From positions 897,001-961,000 of the forward strand of contig WPIO01000030.1 of the NCBI GenBank assembly GCA_009760855.2: DNA of 64,000 bases. The letters are read 5' to 3'. The notes under the pieces were generated by a model, which had not been told where the DNA came from, searched no databases, and was given only the letters and a program-made list of their open reading frames with translations. Position numbers and translations under genes: made by a program. Within the stretch, counting starts at the first letter, position 1. Every line of letters starts with the position of its first letter. The DNA is from Cristatella mucedo (taxonomy: Eukaryota > Bryozoa > Phylactolaemata > Cristatellidae). Below are positions 1-11,495 of the stretch, one piece after another.

Positions 1-99
1 TACCATAAGGGCGACCGACTCTCAGGCTCTCAGGCGATGACGCAGCGCCCGCTCGTACGAGCCGAGCAGCATGATTATGGCGTACACTACTAAGCCAGG

Positions 100-1172
100 T
101 AATAAGAATAATAATAATAATGCACTTGATAAAGCGCCCTCAGAGAACTTAATCTCTCTCTAGGCGCTTTACACTTGCTGCAAAGTGAAATGCAATTGAA
201 CGTTAAGTAAAATCATGCTTGAAAAACAAACAAAATGAATAACATGGATAGGGGTGACATGCACAGAGTCAGCATGCAAATGTGGTTAGTGGCAGCATGC
301 ACAGTGTCAGCACGCATAAGCACATCAAGGACGAATTACAGGGACCCACTAATGCTGTCCTAAATAGGTGTTTTTAAGTTCCTTTTAAATGTGGTCAGGT
401 CAGGGGGTGTTCTGCCGCAAGTCGGAAGGGAGTTCCAGGCTTTGGGAGCGTACGAACTAAATGCACGGTCTCCAAAGGATTTCAGGTTTGTACGAAGTAT
501 TTGTAGACTGTTGGATTCCGAAAAGCGGGTGGTACGATGTTTGGACTGATGGGGTAGTATATCTGACAGATAGGCTGGAGCCATAGAACGAAGGGACCTA
601 AAAGTGAGCGACAAAACCTTGAAGTCAATCCGTTGCTTGACTGGTAGCCAGTGCAGATCGGCGAGAAGTGGAGTAATGTGGCAACTGCGACGCTCACGGC
701 AGACAAGTCTAGCTGCCGAGTTTTGCACCAGCTGCAATCGCCTGATCGCATATGCTGGTAGGCCAGTAAGCAGTGAGTTGCAGAAGTCAAGACGGGATGT
801 CACGAATGCATGGACCAACTTAGATGTGGTATCCTTATCTAAACAAGCCCGAATTTTAGCAATGCTATGAAGCTGAAAATATGCGGATTTGACTGTGGAG
901 CTGATATGGTCGTCTAACGAGAGGTCGCTTTGAATTATGACACCTAGATTTCGAGCTAATTCAACTGGAGATATGCTGGCAGAGCCAATTTTGAGAGTCA
1001 GCCTTTCCAATCTCTGAATCACACTGGGTTTGTCCACAACAAGTAAGTTAGTTTTATCATCGTTTAGTTTTAGAAAATTTGCTGCCATCCATGTGCGGAT
1101 GTCATCAATGCAAGCAGCAAGTGAGTTGAGAGAATTTGAGGTGCTCGAAGGCTGGGAGAGATCAAAGCAAAG
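100..1172 (-). mobile_element. LINE-A copy, 5'-truncated (RT end, C-terminal domain, 3' tail)
   Basis: Read on the minus strand, this encodes the end of a non-LTR retrotransposon reverse transcriptase and its C-terminal region, open over roughly residues 20-281 of the frame ending at 360. Recognisable family blocks are '[14 protein letters not shown]', '[20 protein letters not shown]', '[14 protein letters not shown]' and '[14 protein letters not shown]', typical of CR1/L2-like elements. The 3' UTR follows and ends near 100 with the conserved block containing 'GGGCGCTTTATCAAGTGC' and an (ATT)n tail. It is truncated just after the YADD catalytic region. At about 1172 it joins another LINE-A fragment, so the first 15-20 residues of the open frame are a junction artefact. 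Confidence 0.85.
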
Positions 1173-1434
1173 GTACAGTAGATCTGATAGATAGGTTGGA
1201 GCCAAATAATGAAAGGACCTGAAAGCGACAAAACCTTAAAGTCGTTGCGTTGCTTGACTGGAAGCCAGCGCATTTCGACAAGAATTTGTGTGATGGGGAA
1301 AATGCGGCGCTCACGACAGAAAAGCCTAGCTGCAGAGTTTTGCACCAGCTGTAAGCGCTTGATTGCCCACGCCTGTAGGCCAGCAAGCAGCAAGCTATTA
1401 AAGTCAAGACGGGACGTCACAAATGCATGGAGCA
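1173..1434 (-). mobile_element. Older LINE-A fragment (left half, split by LINE-B)
   Basis: This minus-strand LINE-A C-terminal sequence is homologous to 560-830 but more diverged. It reads through 'FVTSRLDF', 'LVQNSAARL' and 'RWLPVKQRNDFKVL' with stops and frame shifts. It stops abruptly at 1434, where LINE-B begins, and homology resumes at about 2986. Confidence 0.75.
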
Positions 1435-2146
1435 ATTTCGATTTGGTCGTCCAGTTTCCCTTCTTCCGTTCTCATCAAAGATTCTTGAAAAAATTGTTGC
1501 TAAGCAGCTAATTGAACATATTGAAAACAATGGAATGCCAGATACATTTCAATCAGGTTTCAAGAGGCAGCACTCTACTGAAACTGCTCTCCTCCGTGTT
1601 AACAATGACAATCTACGTGGCAACGACGACGGGAATGTCACTGCCTTAGCTCTGCTAGATCTGTCTGCTGCCTTCGACACCATTGATCACGAAGTTCTGC
1701 TTGAACGATTGAGAACAACGATCGGTCTGGCAGACGAAGCACTGGCGTGGTTTAAATCATACTTGTCTGATCGTTTTCAATCTGTGTCGTGTGGGGGTCA
1801 GGTCTCAGACATGAGAAGGGTCACCTGTGGAGTCCGTCAAGGGTCTGTACTCGGTCCCTTGCTGTTCTCCATTTATACGCAACCTCTGGGAAAAGTGATT
1901 AAGGCCCATGGAATAGGATATCACTTCTATGCTGACGATACTCAGTTGTATTTGTCATTTAAACCGTCGGAATCTGCTGCAGCAACTGAGAAACTGAATG
2001 CTTGCCTTGCCGATATTCGATCCTGGATGTCGGAAAACTTCCTGAAATTAAATGACGATAAAACCGAACTGCTTCTCATAGGACACCCTAAGCGTGTGAC
2101 TAGATTAAAAGGCTTTGCTGTTCTAATAGGTGATGTTATTGTGTGA
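1427..2146 (+). pseudogene. LINE-B reverse transcriptase fragment
   Basis: The longest open part of LINE-B, 239 codons, covers RT motifs 1-7. Both catalytic aspartates of the YADD box are present at about residues 168-169. The first three codons come from the flanking LINE-A, so the ATG is accidental. The frame ends at a TGA; homologous sequence continues directly after it, as seen by comparison with the minus-strand copy at 13084-13782, where this position is open. In life the protein would carry out target-primed reverse transcription of the LINE RNA. Confidence 0.85.
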
Positions 2147-2980
2147 CCTTCACCACGTGCTCGTAATCTAGGTGTCGTGTTCGACAGCTACCTCAATTTC
2201 AAAAGCTTCATTCACAAGACTGCCTCTACAGCTAGCCATCACATCCGATCCCTATCCAAGATTAGGAGCTGTCTCCCACAGTGGCTTGTAACTAGCTCTT
2301 TAGTTCTGTCTCGGCTTGATTATTGTAATTCCCTTTTGGCTGGGCTACCAAAGAAAGCTATTATGCCACTACAGCGGACTATGAATATGGCTGCAAGGCT
2401 GGTCTTCAAGTCCCAGCGGTTTGAGCACGTGTCACCTTTGCTGAAAGAGCTAGGATGGTAGCCGGTTGAGCAAAGGATACAGAGCAAAGTTCTTACGCTG
2501 ACCCACAAGGCCCGCCACGGCTTGGCTCCTTCATACCTAGCTGAACGGCTGCATCAGTTTCAGCCTGTTCGCGCCCTCAGGTCCTGTGTGGACAATAAAT
2601 TAGCTGTCCCATTCCTCCGCTTTAAGACACTTGGCGACAGAAGCTTTAGCTCTGCAGGTCCTAGACTGTGGAACTCGCTTCCACAATTCTTACGCAACAA
2701 CATCTACTCTCCAACTGCCGACTGTGGCACATCTTTTTCAGCGGTCCTGAGCTGCTACTTCTATGCTACTTACTACCTCAACTGCTCTCCTGACTCTGCT
2801 ATGCTTGCCACTTTCTCTTCGTTGCGTGAGACGAAGTCTGTTGGCTACCGAAAGCGTACCGAAAGCCGCTTAGGCTGTGAGTGCGCTATACAAAACTCTC
2901 CTGCGTAACACCCACATGTTCTTTATGACTTTGTGGAGTTACTGACGGAGATACATTACATTACATCACATTACTTAAAC
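1435..2980 (+). mobile_element. LINE-B copy, 5'-truncated, with most of the RT domain
   Basis: A plus-strand non-LTR retrotransposon starts inside the RT at 'RPVSLLPFSSKILEKIVAKQ'. It shows the motif A block 'LLDLSAAFDTIDHEVLLERL', '[14 protein letters not shown]' and the catalytic box '[14 protein letters not shown]'. The C-terminal region continues with '[13 protein letters not shown]' and 'RLWNSLPQFLRNN'. A TGA near 2143 and a TAG near 2459 break the frame, so it is a dead copy. The 3' end is 'GTGGAGTTACTGACGGAGAT' followed by ACATT repeats at about 2950-2975. It lies inside an older LINE-A. Confidence 0.88.
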
Positions 2981-2985
2981 AAGTC

Positions 2986-3110
2986 CAAATTTTAGCAATG
3001 TTATGTAACTGAAAGTATACAGACTTGATTGTGGAGCTGTTGTGGTCGTCTAACGAAAGATAACTTTGGAGTTTGACACTTTGATTTCGTGCAGATTCAG
3101 CTTGAAATAT
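2986..3110 (-). mobile_element. Older LINE-A fragment (right half)
   Basis: Homologous to about 842-960 of the first copy ('AAACAAG.CC.AATTTTAGCAATG', 'GGTCGTCTAACGA'). It continues the fragment that stops at 1434, which shows that LINE-B was inserted into it. It ends where the virus-like region begins. Confidence 0.75.
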
Positions 3111-5300
3111 GTTTTGATGATGAACTTTAATGCGTCATGTGGAACTAGTGCTTCTAATGCGTTATTCTTTTGTAAGCAACGTTGGAATAGGTATTATAAT
3201 AAATCATCTTTAGATGAGCGTATGGTATTGTGTGAATCGCTAAATGTTGGAGTTACCCAAATTAAGATGCCAGCAGGCTCAACTGTTCATTTCAAGGGAT
3301 ATTCTAAATTAATTAAGATTCCAGACGCAGCTAATGCTGATTTCGGATGCTTGCTTAGTGATGTTAGGGGACCGTGATAGGACTGAGTTGCCATTAGGAT
3401 CATTTCAAGAGCACAAACCATGGTCAGCTTCATATGAAATATTTTATACTGATTGTAAAAAGTACTGTCATTCCTTACATCGAGGTGAGAATAGTACTGA
3501 ATGGTTAATGAGTGGGATAATCAGACATGCTAAGTGTTGTAGGAAACGCTTGAGAAGATTTGTAAAGAGATTATGTGTTCCAGTTCTTACTAATGAGCAA
3601 GAAAAAGCATCTAAGGATGTAAAGACTTGTTAGATTTGTGGGCATGAGTTTCAGGATTTTTTTAATGTAGAGATCAATGTCTTACAACTGGGAGTACAGA
3701 GGAGCTGCTCATGACTGGTTTAATCTTGATGCAAGTTTGGTCTATATAAATTCAAGTTGAATATATTTATTCCCAATCTTCGTGAATACGACTCTAATCT
3801 AATAGTTCAAGATCTAGGCAAGTTTAATTATGCTAAGAGTGTTATCGCTAATAACTTTGAAAAGTATATGACTATTGATCTAGTTAATTTAGTTTCCATC
3901 CTGGATTCAATGCGAATGCTGCTTAATTCATTGCAAAATCTGGCTAAGCAGTTGAGTGATGAAAATTATGTTGTGAACAATCATGTATTCTCAACTATTG
4001 CGAAAAACCAACTAAACATTATTAAGCTGATAAGTGAGAATGGATTTTATCGTTGTGATTACTTGGATCCTTATTGATGAAGAAACCGAGTTGTTAGGTC
4101 TTGATGAGTTTAACTCCGAAATAAAAAGTGAGAGAATAGAACCGAATAATTTTAATGAATCTGAGAAGAGTGTTCATGATAAGCTAAGGGAATATAAACG
4201 CGAGATAGATAAGGATTCAAGAAGGGGGATATGAAAGTGATTTGAAAGATGCGATGGAGGGCAGTGAAACAGATAAGCGAAAAGGTATTGATAAGAAAGG
4301 AGAGAATGAGAAGTCTCGTATTAAAGCTCTTGAAGTATGTTGTTTATTTGGTCGTAAGAATATTGAAGATTATCATGGTTTGTATCTTGTGGTAGATTTT
4401 TGCATATTAGCTGATATATTCGAAAGGTTTAGAGAGATTTGTTTTTCTAGATATTTTCTAGATCCAGCTTATTTCATAACTGCTCCTAGTATGACGTCGA
4501 CTGCAGGTTTAAAGTATACAAAATTGATGTTGGATTTGATAAGTGATCATTATATGAACTTGCTTATTGAAAATGGCATTTGCGGTGGAATTACCTAACT
4601 TTCTGAGAGGTGTGTTGTGATGAAAAATAAACAGTGCAGTGACTATGATAAGGATAAACCAAAGTGTTTTCCTTACTCACGTCGATGCTACTAGTCTATA
4701 TGGATTAGCGATGACAAAACCTTTACCAACTGGAGGTTTTAAATGGGAAGATCCAAATGAGTACTATCGAAAAGTTAATGACAATAAGTGAAGATTCTGA
4801 TATTTTTATACATTTTAGAATCTGATATAAACATTGTCCTGGCGATTTGTATGATACATTTTCTGATAATCTGCTACTTCCTAAGCACTAAGAACTATTA
4901 ATGAAAGCGAATATTCAGAATATCACAAACGTTTTAATAAAGGCATCAAGAATGCATCTAAAAAGTTACTACTTAATCTTCTTCCAAAGAGACATTATGT
5001 GATTCATTATCACAATCTATAATTTTGAAAAATCATGGGTATGAAATAACTAGGAATCATAGGGTAATGTCCTTAAATTGAATTTGATGGTTAGAACCAC
5101 ATGTTTCATTCAATGGGCTCATAAGTAAAAAAGCTGATGCTAAGAGGGATGAAACTGAAAAATAATTTGCAAAGCTCATGATTATTTCATTATTTGAAAA
5201 CAAATGTAGAATTTTGGAAAGAAAGGGAATATAAAAGTACTTAACTTGAAGAAACCAATAGGAAATGTGAAGTAGCTAATAATGCACACGTTAACAAGCA
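3066..5300 (+). pseudogene. Protein-primed DNA polymerase B (Maverick/adintovirus type), decayed
   Basis: Successive frames match the order of blocks in DNA polymerases of Polintons and adintoviruses. First comes an N-terminal region with a Cys-x2-Cys zinc-binding start near 3634 and a 'YRGAAH' block near 3695. Then there is an exonuclease-type block 'NLREYDSNLI' near 3780, a 'YHGLYL...DFCILADIFE' block near 4372, 'LDPAYFITAPSM' near 4460 and the palm motif A-like 'VDATSLYGLAM' near 4683. At least six frame changes or stops (about 3375, 3630, 3750, 4077, 4231, 4597) separate the blocks. Downstream palm motifs are too degraded to identify with confidence. In the intact virus this enzyme replicates the linear genome from a terminal-protein primer. 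No functional protein can be made here. Confidence 0.82.
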
Positions 5301-6429
5301 TATACGTTCTACGATATATGTTCACGATAAGACTTTATCTACCAACGTTGTTGGAATTTAAGTAAGAAATGAAAAAGGTTTTTCAGAAGACTCTTGAAAT
5401 TGAGGAATATATATATATTTATTATATTCAGAGAAAGATTTATACGTGAAATTTTCTAGGATAGCTAGTAATGGACATATATTGTCTACTATAGATGTAA
5501 CAAAGGTTGCACTCTTAGTATTTCAAAGCAAACACTACTATCTAGCTTCAGTATTCATACTTCTACCTACAGTCGTTACAAGATAAAAGGTAAGAATCCA
5601 GGAAAATTGTAATCCATTTATTGATTGTAAATTTCCTAATTTTAAATAATTTGTAATTCTTAATTTCATAGGACACGATTTCCTTTTATAATTCGCTAAG
5701 CTATTTTATTTTAGTATAGAGCGGGATGGAGCAAGCAGAGAGGACTTGTAAGATTATTTTAGAGTACAACAAATAGTGCAGTCATAAAAAGTTTTTTGCG
5801 AAATAGAAGACTCGCTGAAATACCGATGCAATACGTAGATCGCTTGGCGGTTATTTCTGAGCTGTTCTTATTTTCCCGAAAGCAGCTTGACATTTTGCAT
5901 GAAACTATGACTAAATTGTAATAAGATATCGAAAAGTTTGACTTATGTAATGACACTGAGTAATCTTACAAGTTTATCTTTTTTATCTTAGTTTAATCTT
6001 ATAAGTTTTTAAGTTTCTAATATACTTAATTTTTTATATTCGTATAGGAATGAATCAGTCTTTAAGGATTAACAAGATTATGAAAAGCGATAACATTCCC
6101 AAATAGGACATTCCCAAATAGAATGCCAGCTTGAGCCGCTAATTTGAGGTGCACTAGACTGCCAGTCCGTAGAGACCCTTGGGGATCATAGGATTTGCAG
6201 GCTGAGTAGGTTACCTCGAACATAAAGCGATCACTTATGGCACTTGGAATGTACACATGTGATTCGCAGTAGCGCTGAAACTATCATTCTAAACTTGGCA
6301 TCTTCGGCTTCAAACATCACGCCAGATGCAGATAAAACTCCCAAGTTTAATCCTGCATTGAAGTAAAGAATAGAAAGCGACACAGGCAACGGTTGTCTCG
6401 CCTTTGCTAATACCTACGCAGTCACCGTT

Positions 6430-7390
6430 AAAGACTTAAATTTGTGCATTCCTATGTTTCAAATGAAAACTAAGGTAAATGGCAAGTTCAATTTTTTCCT
6501 GGAAATACTAATTATTGTTTACATGCAGCAACTGATGGTAAATTTGGTTTTGAACCAAGTGGCAATGGGGCCAATCCTGATCAAGAATGGAATATAATTC
6601 CAAATAGTAGCAGTTTTACTATCGTAGGAGTGCAGATAAATACGCTTTACCTCTTCTCGATTATATTACCATTACAGTAACATATATCGATCAAAAATTT
6701 TTAATCCAACATGCTCAAACTCTCACTTTAGCCTACTTATTTTTCTACATTAAAATAGGAAAGTAAATTTCTATGCCAACTGGTACTAGCACTACTGCTA
6801 CAAAAACCACGACGGAAGTCACAAATGCTAATGATGCTACCATATCTCAGAAACCGAAGCTATACATTGATTACTAAGTTAACTCTAAGCTTGTTCCATA
6901 CGATGCTTAAACACTCGCTTCCGTCATCTCCGTATTTTCTGATAGGTATGTGAAAAAAGTTTACATCGCGAAGTGAGAGACCAAAGATCAGAATATCATC
7001 ACTACTGGCAACTCTAAAGTTACGGCTGATTTTGAGACTAACGTTTGGAGTCAGATCGATAATAGGTTAGATGAGCCTAGCAAGATCAGCAGTTACACCA
7101 CCTGGGTTGCCGGCCGGATTATGTAAGGATCACTTCTCATCAGCAGAGCTGGCGGCGTCAAGCCTGATATTGAGCCCATATTTAAGGATGAGGTTTACGT
7201 GATCTTGCCGAGCATCTTTAAGGGTGTGAACGCGCGTCAGATAACCACGTCAGCTAGCAACGAGATGGGACAAGTGCCAATCGTTCCGGTAGAGACGACT
7301 CCAGCAGCACCTGCTCCAGCTGATACAGAGTCGCTTCTTACAGTACCAGTTTCCGTATCTCTGCCTGCTGGAACTCTTCCGATTTGAAAA
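6430..7390 (+). pseudogene. Unrecognised virus-region coding remnant (plus strand)
   Basis: Fragments of plus-strand coding sequence are broken by several stops. The last open piece (7199-7387) ends in a Pro/Ala/Val-rich tail with 'PVETTPAAPAPADTESLL', and the same frame continues upstream to a TAA near 7125. Its position in the relic would suit a structural protein, but I recognise no family motif. The link to the polymerase rests only on adjacency and similar base composition. Confidence 0.35.
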
Positions 7391-8402
7391 AAGTTACTAT
7401 AATATCAAGAATTATTAGATTGCCTTCTCTTCCAGTTTTCATGCGACACCGTAGATGCTAATGCGAAGGCTCTTATGTTGCAGCCATGCGACATTCGTAT
7501 CCGTAGCGATCGGAAGGATTCAGATTTGAGGAACTTCGCTATTCGTTGCTGGAGTCGGTACGACTCATGCTGGAATGTCATGCTCTGCGAAAGACTCCTT
7601 CGAATCCTTAACCCTAGAGAACTAATTACCGAAGGTCAAACGTGGAGGATTTAGAGTTAATGCCCTCTAGCTCCCAATAGCTTCATAGCTTTGATTTTCG
7701 CCCTTTTCAGTTTAAACATTCTATTTTAAAGTGATAGTAGGTGAACCAATCTTGATTTTCATGATTATTTTGTATACAAATTTTTGTATTACCGTTAGAT
7801 TTATAACATCCATCATACATGGAGATGCAATATATATTAAAATTTGATACAAATGAATCATTTTAAACCACTTTTAATTCGACATAATTGTTTTTTTATA
7901 GCATGACGGCTCTACCTATTGAGTGACTCATCCTTCTTGCATAGTCTGGGAATTTTTATTCAATGTCTACGCTTTGTCTTCGTCCTACCGTTGAAAATAA
8001 AGTGTCGATCGGTGCTGTAGAAATGCCCTATCCACTGGCTAGATCCGTTGCGGTGGTTTTATTATTATGTAAATCTTTACATATTGGATACCAATTTGAA
8101 TAGCTAAGTGTGGATGCGTCTGGATGATATTGATCAGGATTAGGATAAGCATCTCTAAACATTTCTACGGTGCAATATTAATTAAAGTCTACAATCATCC
8201 AAGTCGACGGAAAATATAATATGAGTATCATACGTTTAGCTAATATCATCAGATTTAAATGTAATATATTAATCCTAAACACCATCTGTAATACGTATTC
8301 CTTGACTTACTTTTACGGAAAGACTATTATTCGTTGAAAACTCACAACGCAGAGTTTGAACCAATGTTAGATCGCTAGTCATAAGTTTAATGGTTTCAAA
8401 AC

Positions 8403-9240
8403 TCAACAAGGTCTTACAACCAAAGATAGCCTCAATAGCGTATTTGCAGTCCCAATGCCTAAATCTTTTACGTCTGGCACAGTAAGGTCTTCAACTATTC
8501 TCCTCGCTTGCATACCTCTAGGAAGAGATACTATAGAGTCTTGACTTCCAATACTTCGCGGAAGCGATAAGGTTGTTTTACTCAGAGATATTGACGCAAG
8601 TATCCGATATTTGCTCCTGCTTATCAATTTCATACATGTTAAATACTTTATATAAAACTGTATGAAGATTATTAATATTATTATGCCATTTGTAGTAAGT
8701 TAAGATTGTTTAGCTATATATTACCATCTAATTACCAATTTTGTATCTGTATACGACTTAGTACCTCCACTCTTTCATTCACTGGATCAGATGCTATTAC
8801 GTATCTTTTTTGAAAGCCTATACATCTCTTCTTTTTACGTCATCCGATTTTGTCTGATGAAATTGGACTCCTAAGGACTTTTATTCAACACATCATTTGA
8901 ATCGATAACCGCACGTACATCAATCATCCTGTTGTTGCTTAGATTTTAAGTGCCGAGCATTACTGGATCTGATCTCTTTAATGCCATCTATGATTTTAGA
9001 CCCATATAAACATCGGTCAGTATAGAATTTTAGGATTAGTTATTCCTCTTAACTAATTACATTTTCAACCAATTTGTCATTAGAACCTAGGTAGAATCTT
9101 CCAAGTAGTTCTCGCATCGCCCCATCAGGATCGGGTTTATTATATGGGTATAACGTTAATAATCTTCTACCTCTTGCACCTGGTATACTATAATATGCAG
9201 CAATAACAAATCTTGCATTAGTAACGGGGACATTAACCAT
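8403..9240 (-). pseudogene. Unrecognised virus-region coding remnant (minus strand)
   Basis: Two short minus-strand frames (9049-9240 and 8403-8633) have protein-like composition and are separated by stops. The upstream one includes 'YSIPGARGRRLLTLYPYN'. I do not recognise the family. They point the same way as the frame at 10367-10657, so they may be parts of late genes on the strand opposite the polymerase. Low certainty. Confidence 0.3.
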
Positions 9241-9794
9241 TTGGCTCAGCCATCCTGTGGGTCATGTAGTAGGATCTACTAAGTTGCTATCGTTTCCGTT
9301 GATTCAGCAACCTCCCTCTATTAGCACCCTCGTATTCGCGTAATCTTTCGTTACAGCATCGCTAGCGTCTACTGGATTCGCGAGATTAATTAAACGATCA
9401 TTATTTATATCCAGATCTCTATGGTCTAGAGCACCTCTGCACACTTTAGTCACGTAGATTTTAGTCTTTGGTTGAGGGCATCGCCGGCATCTAGGGGATC
9501 AGCCAAACCTTCAATGTTTTTCCACGCACATTAAGCCTTCCAGAGATCAAATCTCCAGTCTTGCGAATCAAGTTTCTAGCAGTACTACCACCTCTTCTCT
9601 TAAAAGGGAACATTGCCTAAATTACCTACGTTTTAAATATGACTAAATCCAAGTAGTTGTATCCCTTGTTGACGTACGATATATCAATCTTTAAACATAC
9701 AGAACCTTGCATGTCTATCGCGTAACTTACGCTGGCCATAACCTTATTGCAAGTGTCAGTCAATCTAGTCCAATGGGTATCGCCGCATAATTTT

Positions 9795-10657
9795 CTAATA
9801 TACAGAGATGTTTACACGATTCCAATTCAGAAATCCGGGAATTAAAGTCGGAAGCATTTGCTGAAGTCGTACTATATTTCCTTTCACGTTAAAATTCTGC
9901 ACATCGTTCGATGTGATTTGTTTGGGTGTGATATCGTTCATGTTTGCATTTACTGATCGACCGGTTGATTGATGTAGTGACCCTTTCACAGGGGTCACCT
10001 AAGATCATCGGAAAACACGCATTTCCACATTTTGCGGACAATAATGTTACGGTTGGGGGTTGCCACAACATGAGAAACCGCATTAAAAGGGTCGCGGCAT
10101 TACGAAGGTTGAGAGTCCGTGCTGGAGAAGGTTAGAATGTAAAATCCAAAGAGACGCGTCGCGTGAACTAAAGCAGTTTTATAAGTTTTTGCACGTAAGA
10201 CATGTTGACTAAATCCAATCCGCTAGTTGGATTCCTTCCTAACGCTTGTGATTTTAGCGTTTCCCATATCCATCTTCGTAGTGGCCATTCCGTTTAGAAA
10301 CTGGGATAACTTTTTCAAGCAACCTCGATTGATAACTTTGTAAGGTCTTTCATCTTAGAATTCAGTTCAATCTGCGGATACCGCTCCAATGTTTACGACG
10401 TTCATGCAATTCAGCTGATTCGACATCTTTCCTCTGGCTATGTCCAACTTATAATCGAGTTGCGATTTAGTCGCAGAGTCGTTAGCAGACGTGCCATTAT
10501 GAGAGTTTAAGATTCGTCTGCTATTGAAATCTTCTAATCTAAAATATCCCAGGTTTATGGCATTGCTACTTGCAGTGGGTTTTCCGACGTTAGATAACGC
10601 ATTGTTAATCATATCTAAATGAGTCAGCGACATAGGATTAATCTTTGTTAGCGACAC
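9795..10657 (-). pseudogene. Fibre-like 'NVGxP..N' repeat protein remnant (minus strand)
   Basis: The frame at 10367-10657 (96 codons) contains two spaced units, 'MINNALSNVGKPTASSNAIN' and 'NGTSANDSATKSQLDYKLD'. These resemble the 'N.G.P....DA..K.Y.D' shaft repeats found in trimeric fibres of many DNA viruses and phages. A related-looking piece continues at 9795-9998. The copy is interrupted at 9975-10124 by a hAT MITE. The fibre assignment is a pattern judgement, not a confirmed homology. Confidence 0.4.
9975..10124. mobile_element. SPIN-like hAT MITE, left end truncated
   Basis: The sequence matches the SPIN non-autonomous hAT family as I know it: 'CCCTTTCACAGGGGTCACCT', 'AAGATCATCGGAAAACACGC', 'GGTTGCCACAACATGAGAAA', then 'GGGTCGCGGCATTACGAAGG' and a degraded terminal inverted repeat 'GGTTGAGAGTCCGTGCTG'. 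The opposite terminus is missing. It is homologous, in inverted orientation, to 30490-30671 and 33999-34162. It sits inside the virus-like relic. Confidence 0.85.
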
Positions 10658-10799
10658 ATAGAGATTGAAATATTTTTATGGACACATATACATATATAGA
10701 ATGGAATATAGGCATATATAGAATGGTATATAAAATGGAAATTATTCTCAACTTGAGTGACGCAACGAAGAAAAAGTTGTTATAGGTCAGCAAGTACGA

Positions 10800-11015
10800 T
10801 TGAAATGTGAGCATATGTCGGGTCAGCCCGTTTTCATATCAGTCAGTTTAGAAGTTACAGAATTAAGAAATCTATCTGATCTAAGGCTGAATAAAGCTTC
10901 TTCTGAAATCGCGTCCGACCCCGGTCAGCCTGATTACATTCATGAAGACGCTAAAAAAGTAGGTGCAATCTTGGCACGTATGGCTTCCCCAGGACTCGGC
11001 TGTAAGAAAAAATGA
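10800..11015 (+). pseudogene. Unrecognised short frame at right of the virus-like region
   Basis: This open frame of 71 codons has a charged, plausible protein composition ('DPGQPDYIHEDAKKVGAILA'), followed by a TGA and further low-grade coding-like sequence to about 11280. I recognise no domain. It may be the start of another viral gene or a chance frame. Confidence 0.25.
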
Positions 11016-11334
11016 ATTAAAACACACTTTAAAGGGTTAGGATCGTATAGGCATTAGCTATGGCTTTGGCAACCTCTTTTAAGAAGTGTGGCACAACAAG
11101 AAAAACGAGGCCGAATTCTAGAGATGAAAAAATATCACTGAACACTTGCATCCGACAGTATTTGGAGAAACATAGCTGTACATCCAATTACATTCTTCAT
11201 ACACAACGGTATAAATCCAGGTGAATATGAGATAAATCATATAAATGGAAAAAAGAAGATAATCGTGGTAGTAATTTAGTTTAATGAGTATAGGTTAAAA
11301 TTCGATTAATAGTTGTAGATGTGAATCTCTTCCT

Positions 11335-11495
11335 CATAATAACAATAATAATAATGCACTTGATAAAGCACCCTCAGAGAACTCAATCTCTCTCTAGGCG
11401 CTATACATTTGCTGCAAAGGGAAATGCGATTGAATGGTGAGTAATATCGTGCTTGATAAACAAAGAAAATGAATAACGTGGTTAGGGGTGACGAT
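11335..11495 (-). mobile_element. LINE-A 3' tail fragment
   Basis: An isolated LINE-A 3' end on the minus strand has (ATT)n, the 'GGTGCTTTATCAAGTGC' block and the 'TTTGCAGCAAATGTATAGCG' block, and ends near 11495. It marks the right-hand limit of the virus-like region. Confidence 0.85.

Larger units (their letters stand above)
3111..11335. mobile_element. Endogenous Maverick/Polinton- or adintovirus-like relic
   Basis: This is an AT-richer block of about 8 kb between LINE-A fragments, with broken coding sequence on both strands. The plus-strand left part is a family B DNA polymerase of the protein-primed viral/organellar type. The remaining short frames (plus near 6.4-7.4 and 10.8-11.0 kb, minus near 8.4-10.66 kb) are not recognisable by eye, but their arrangement on both strands fits a compact viral genome. 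I find no terminal inverted repeats, retrovirus-like integrase or packaging ATPase, so the element is incomplete or too decayed, and the right boundary is approximate. The polymerase supports the class; the extent is inference. Confidence 0.65.

Noticed and set aside
360-1205. A single host protein of 281 residues
   Set aside because: All recognisable blocks belong to the C-terminal half of a non-LTR retrotransposon, and the first residues cross a junction between two LINE-A copies.
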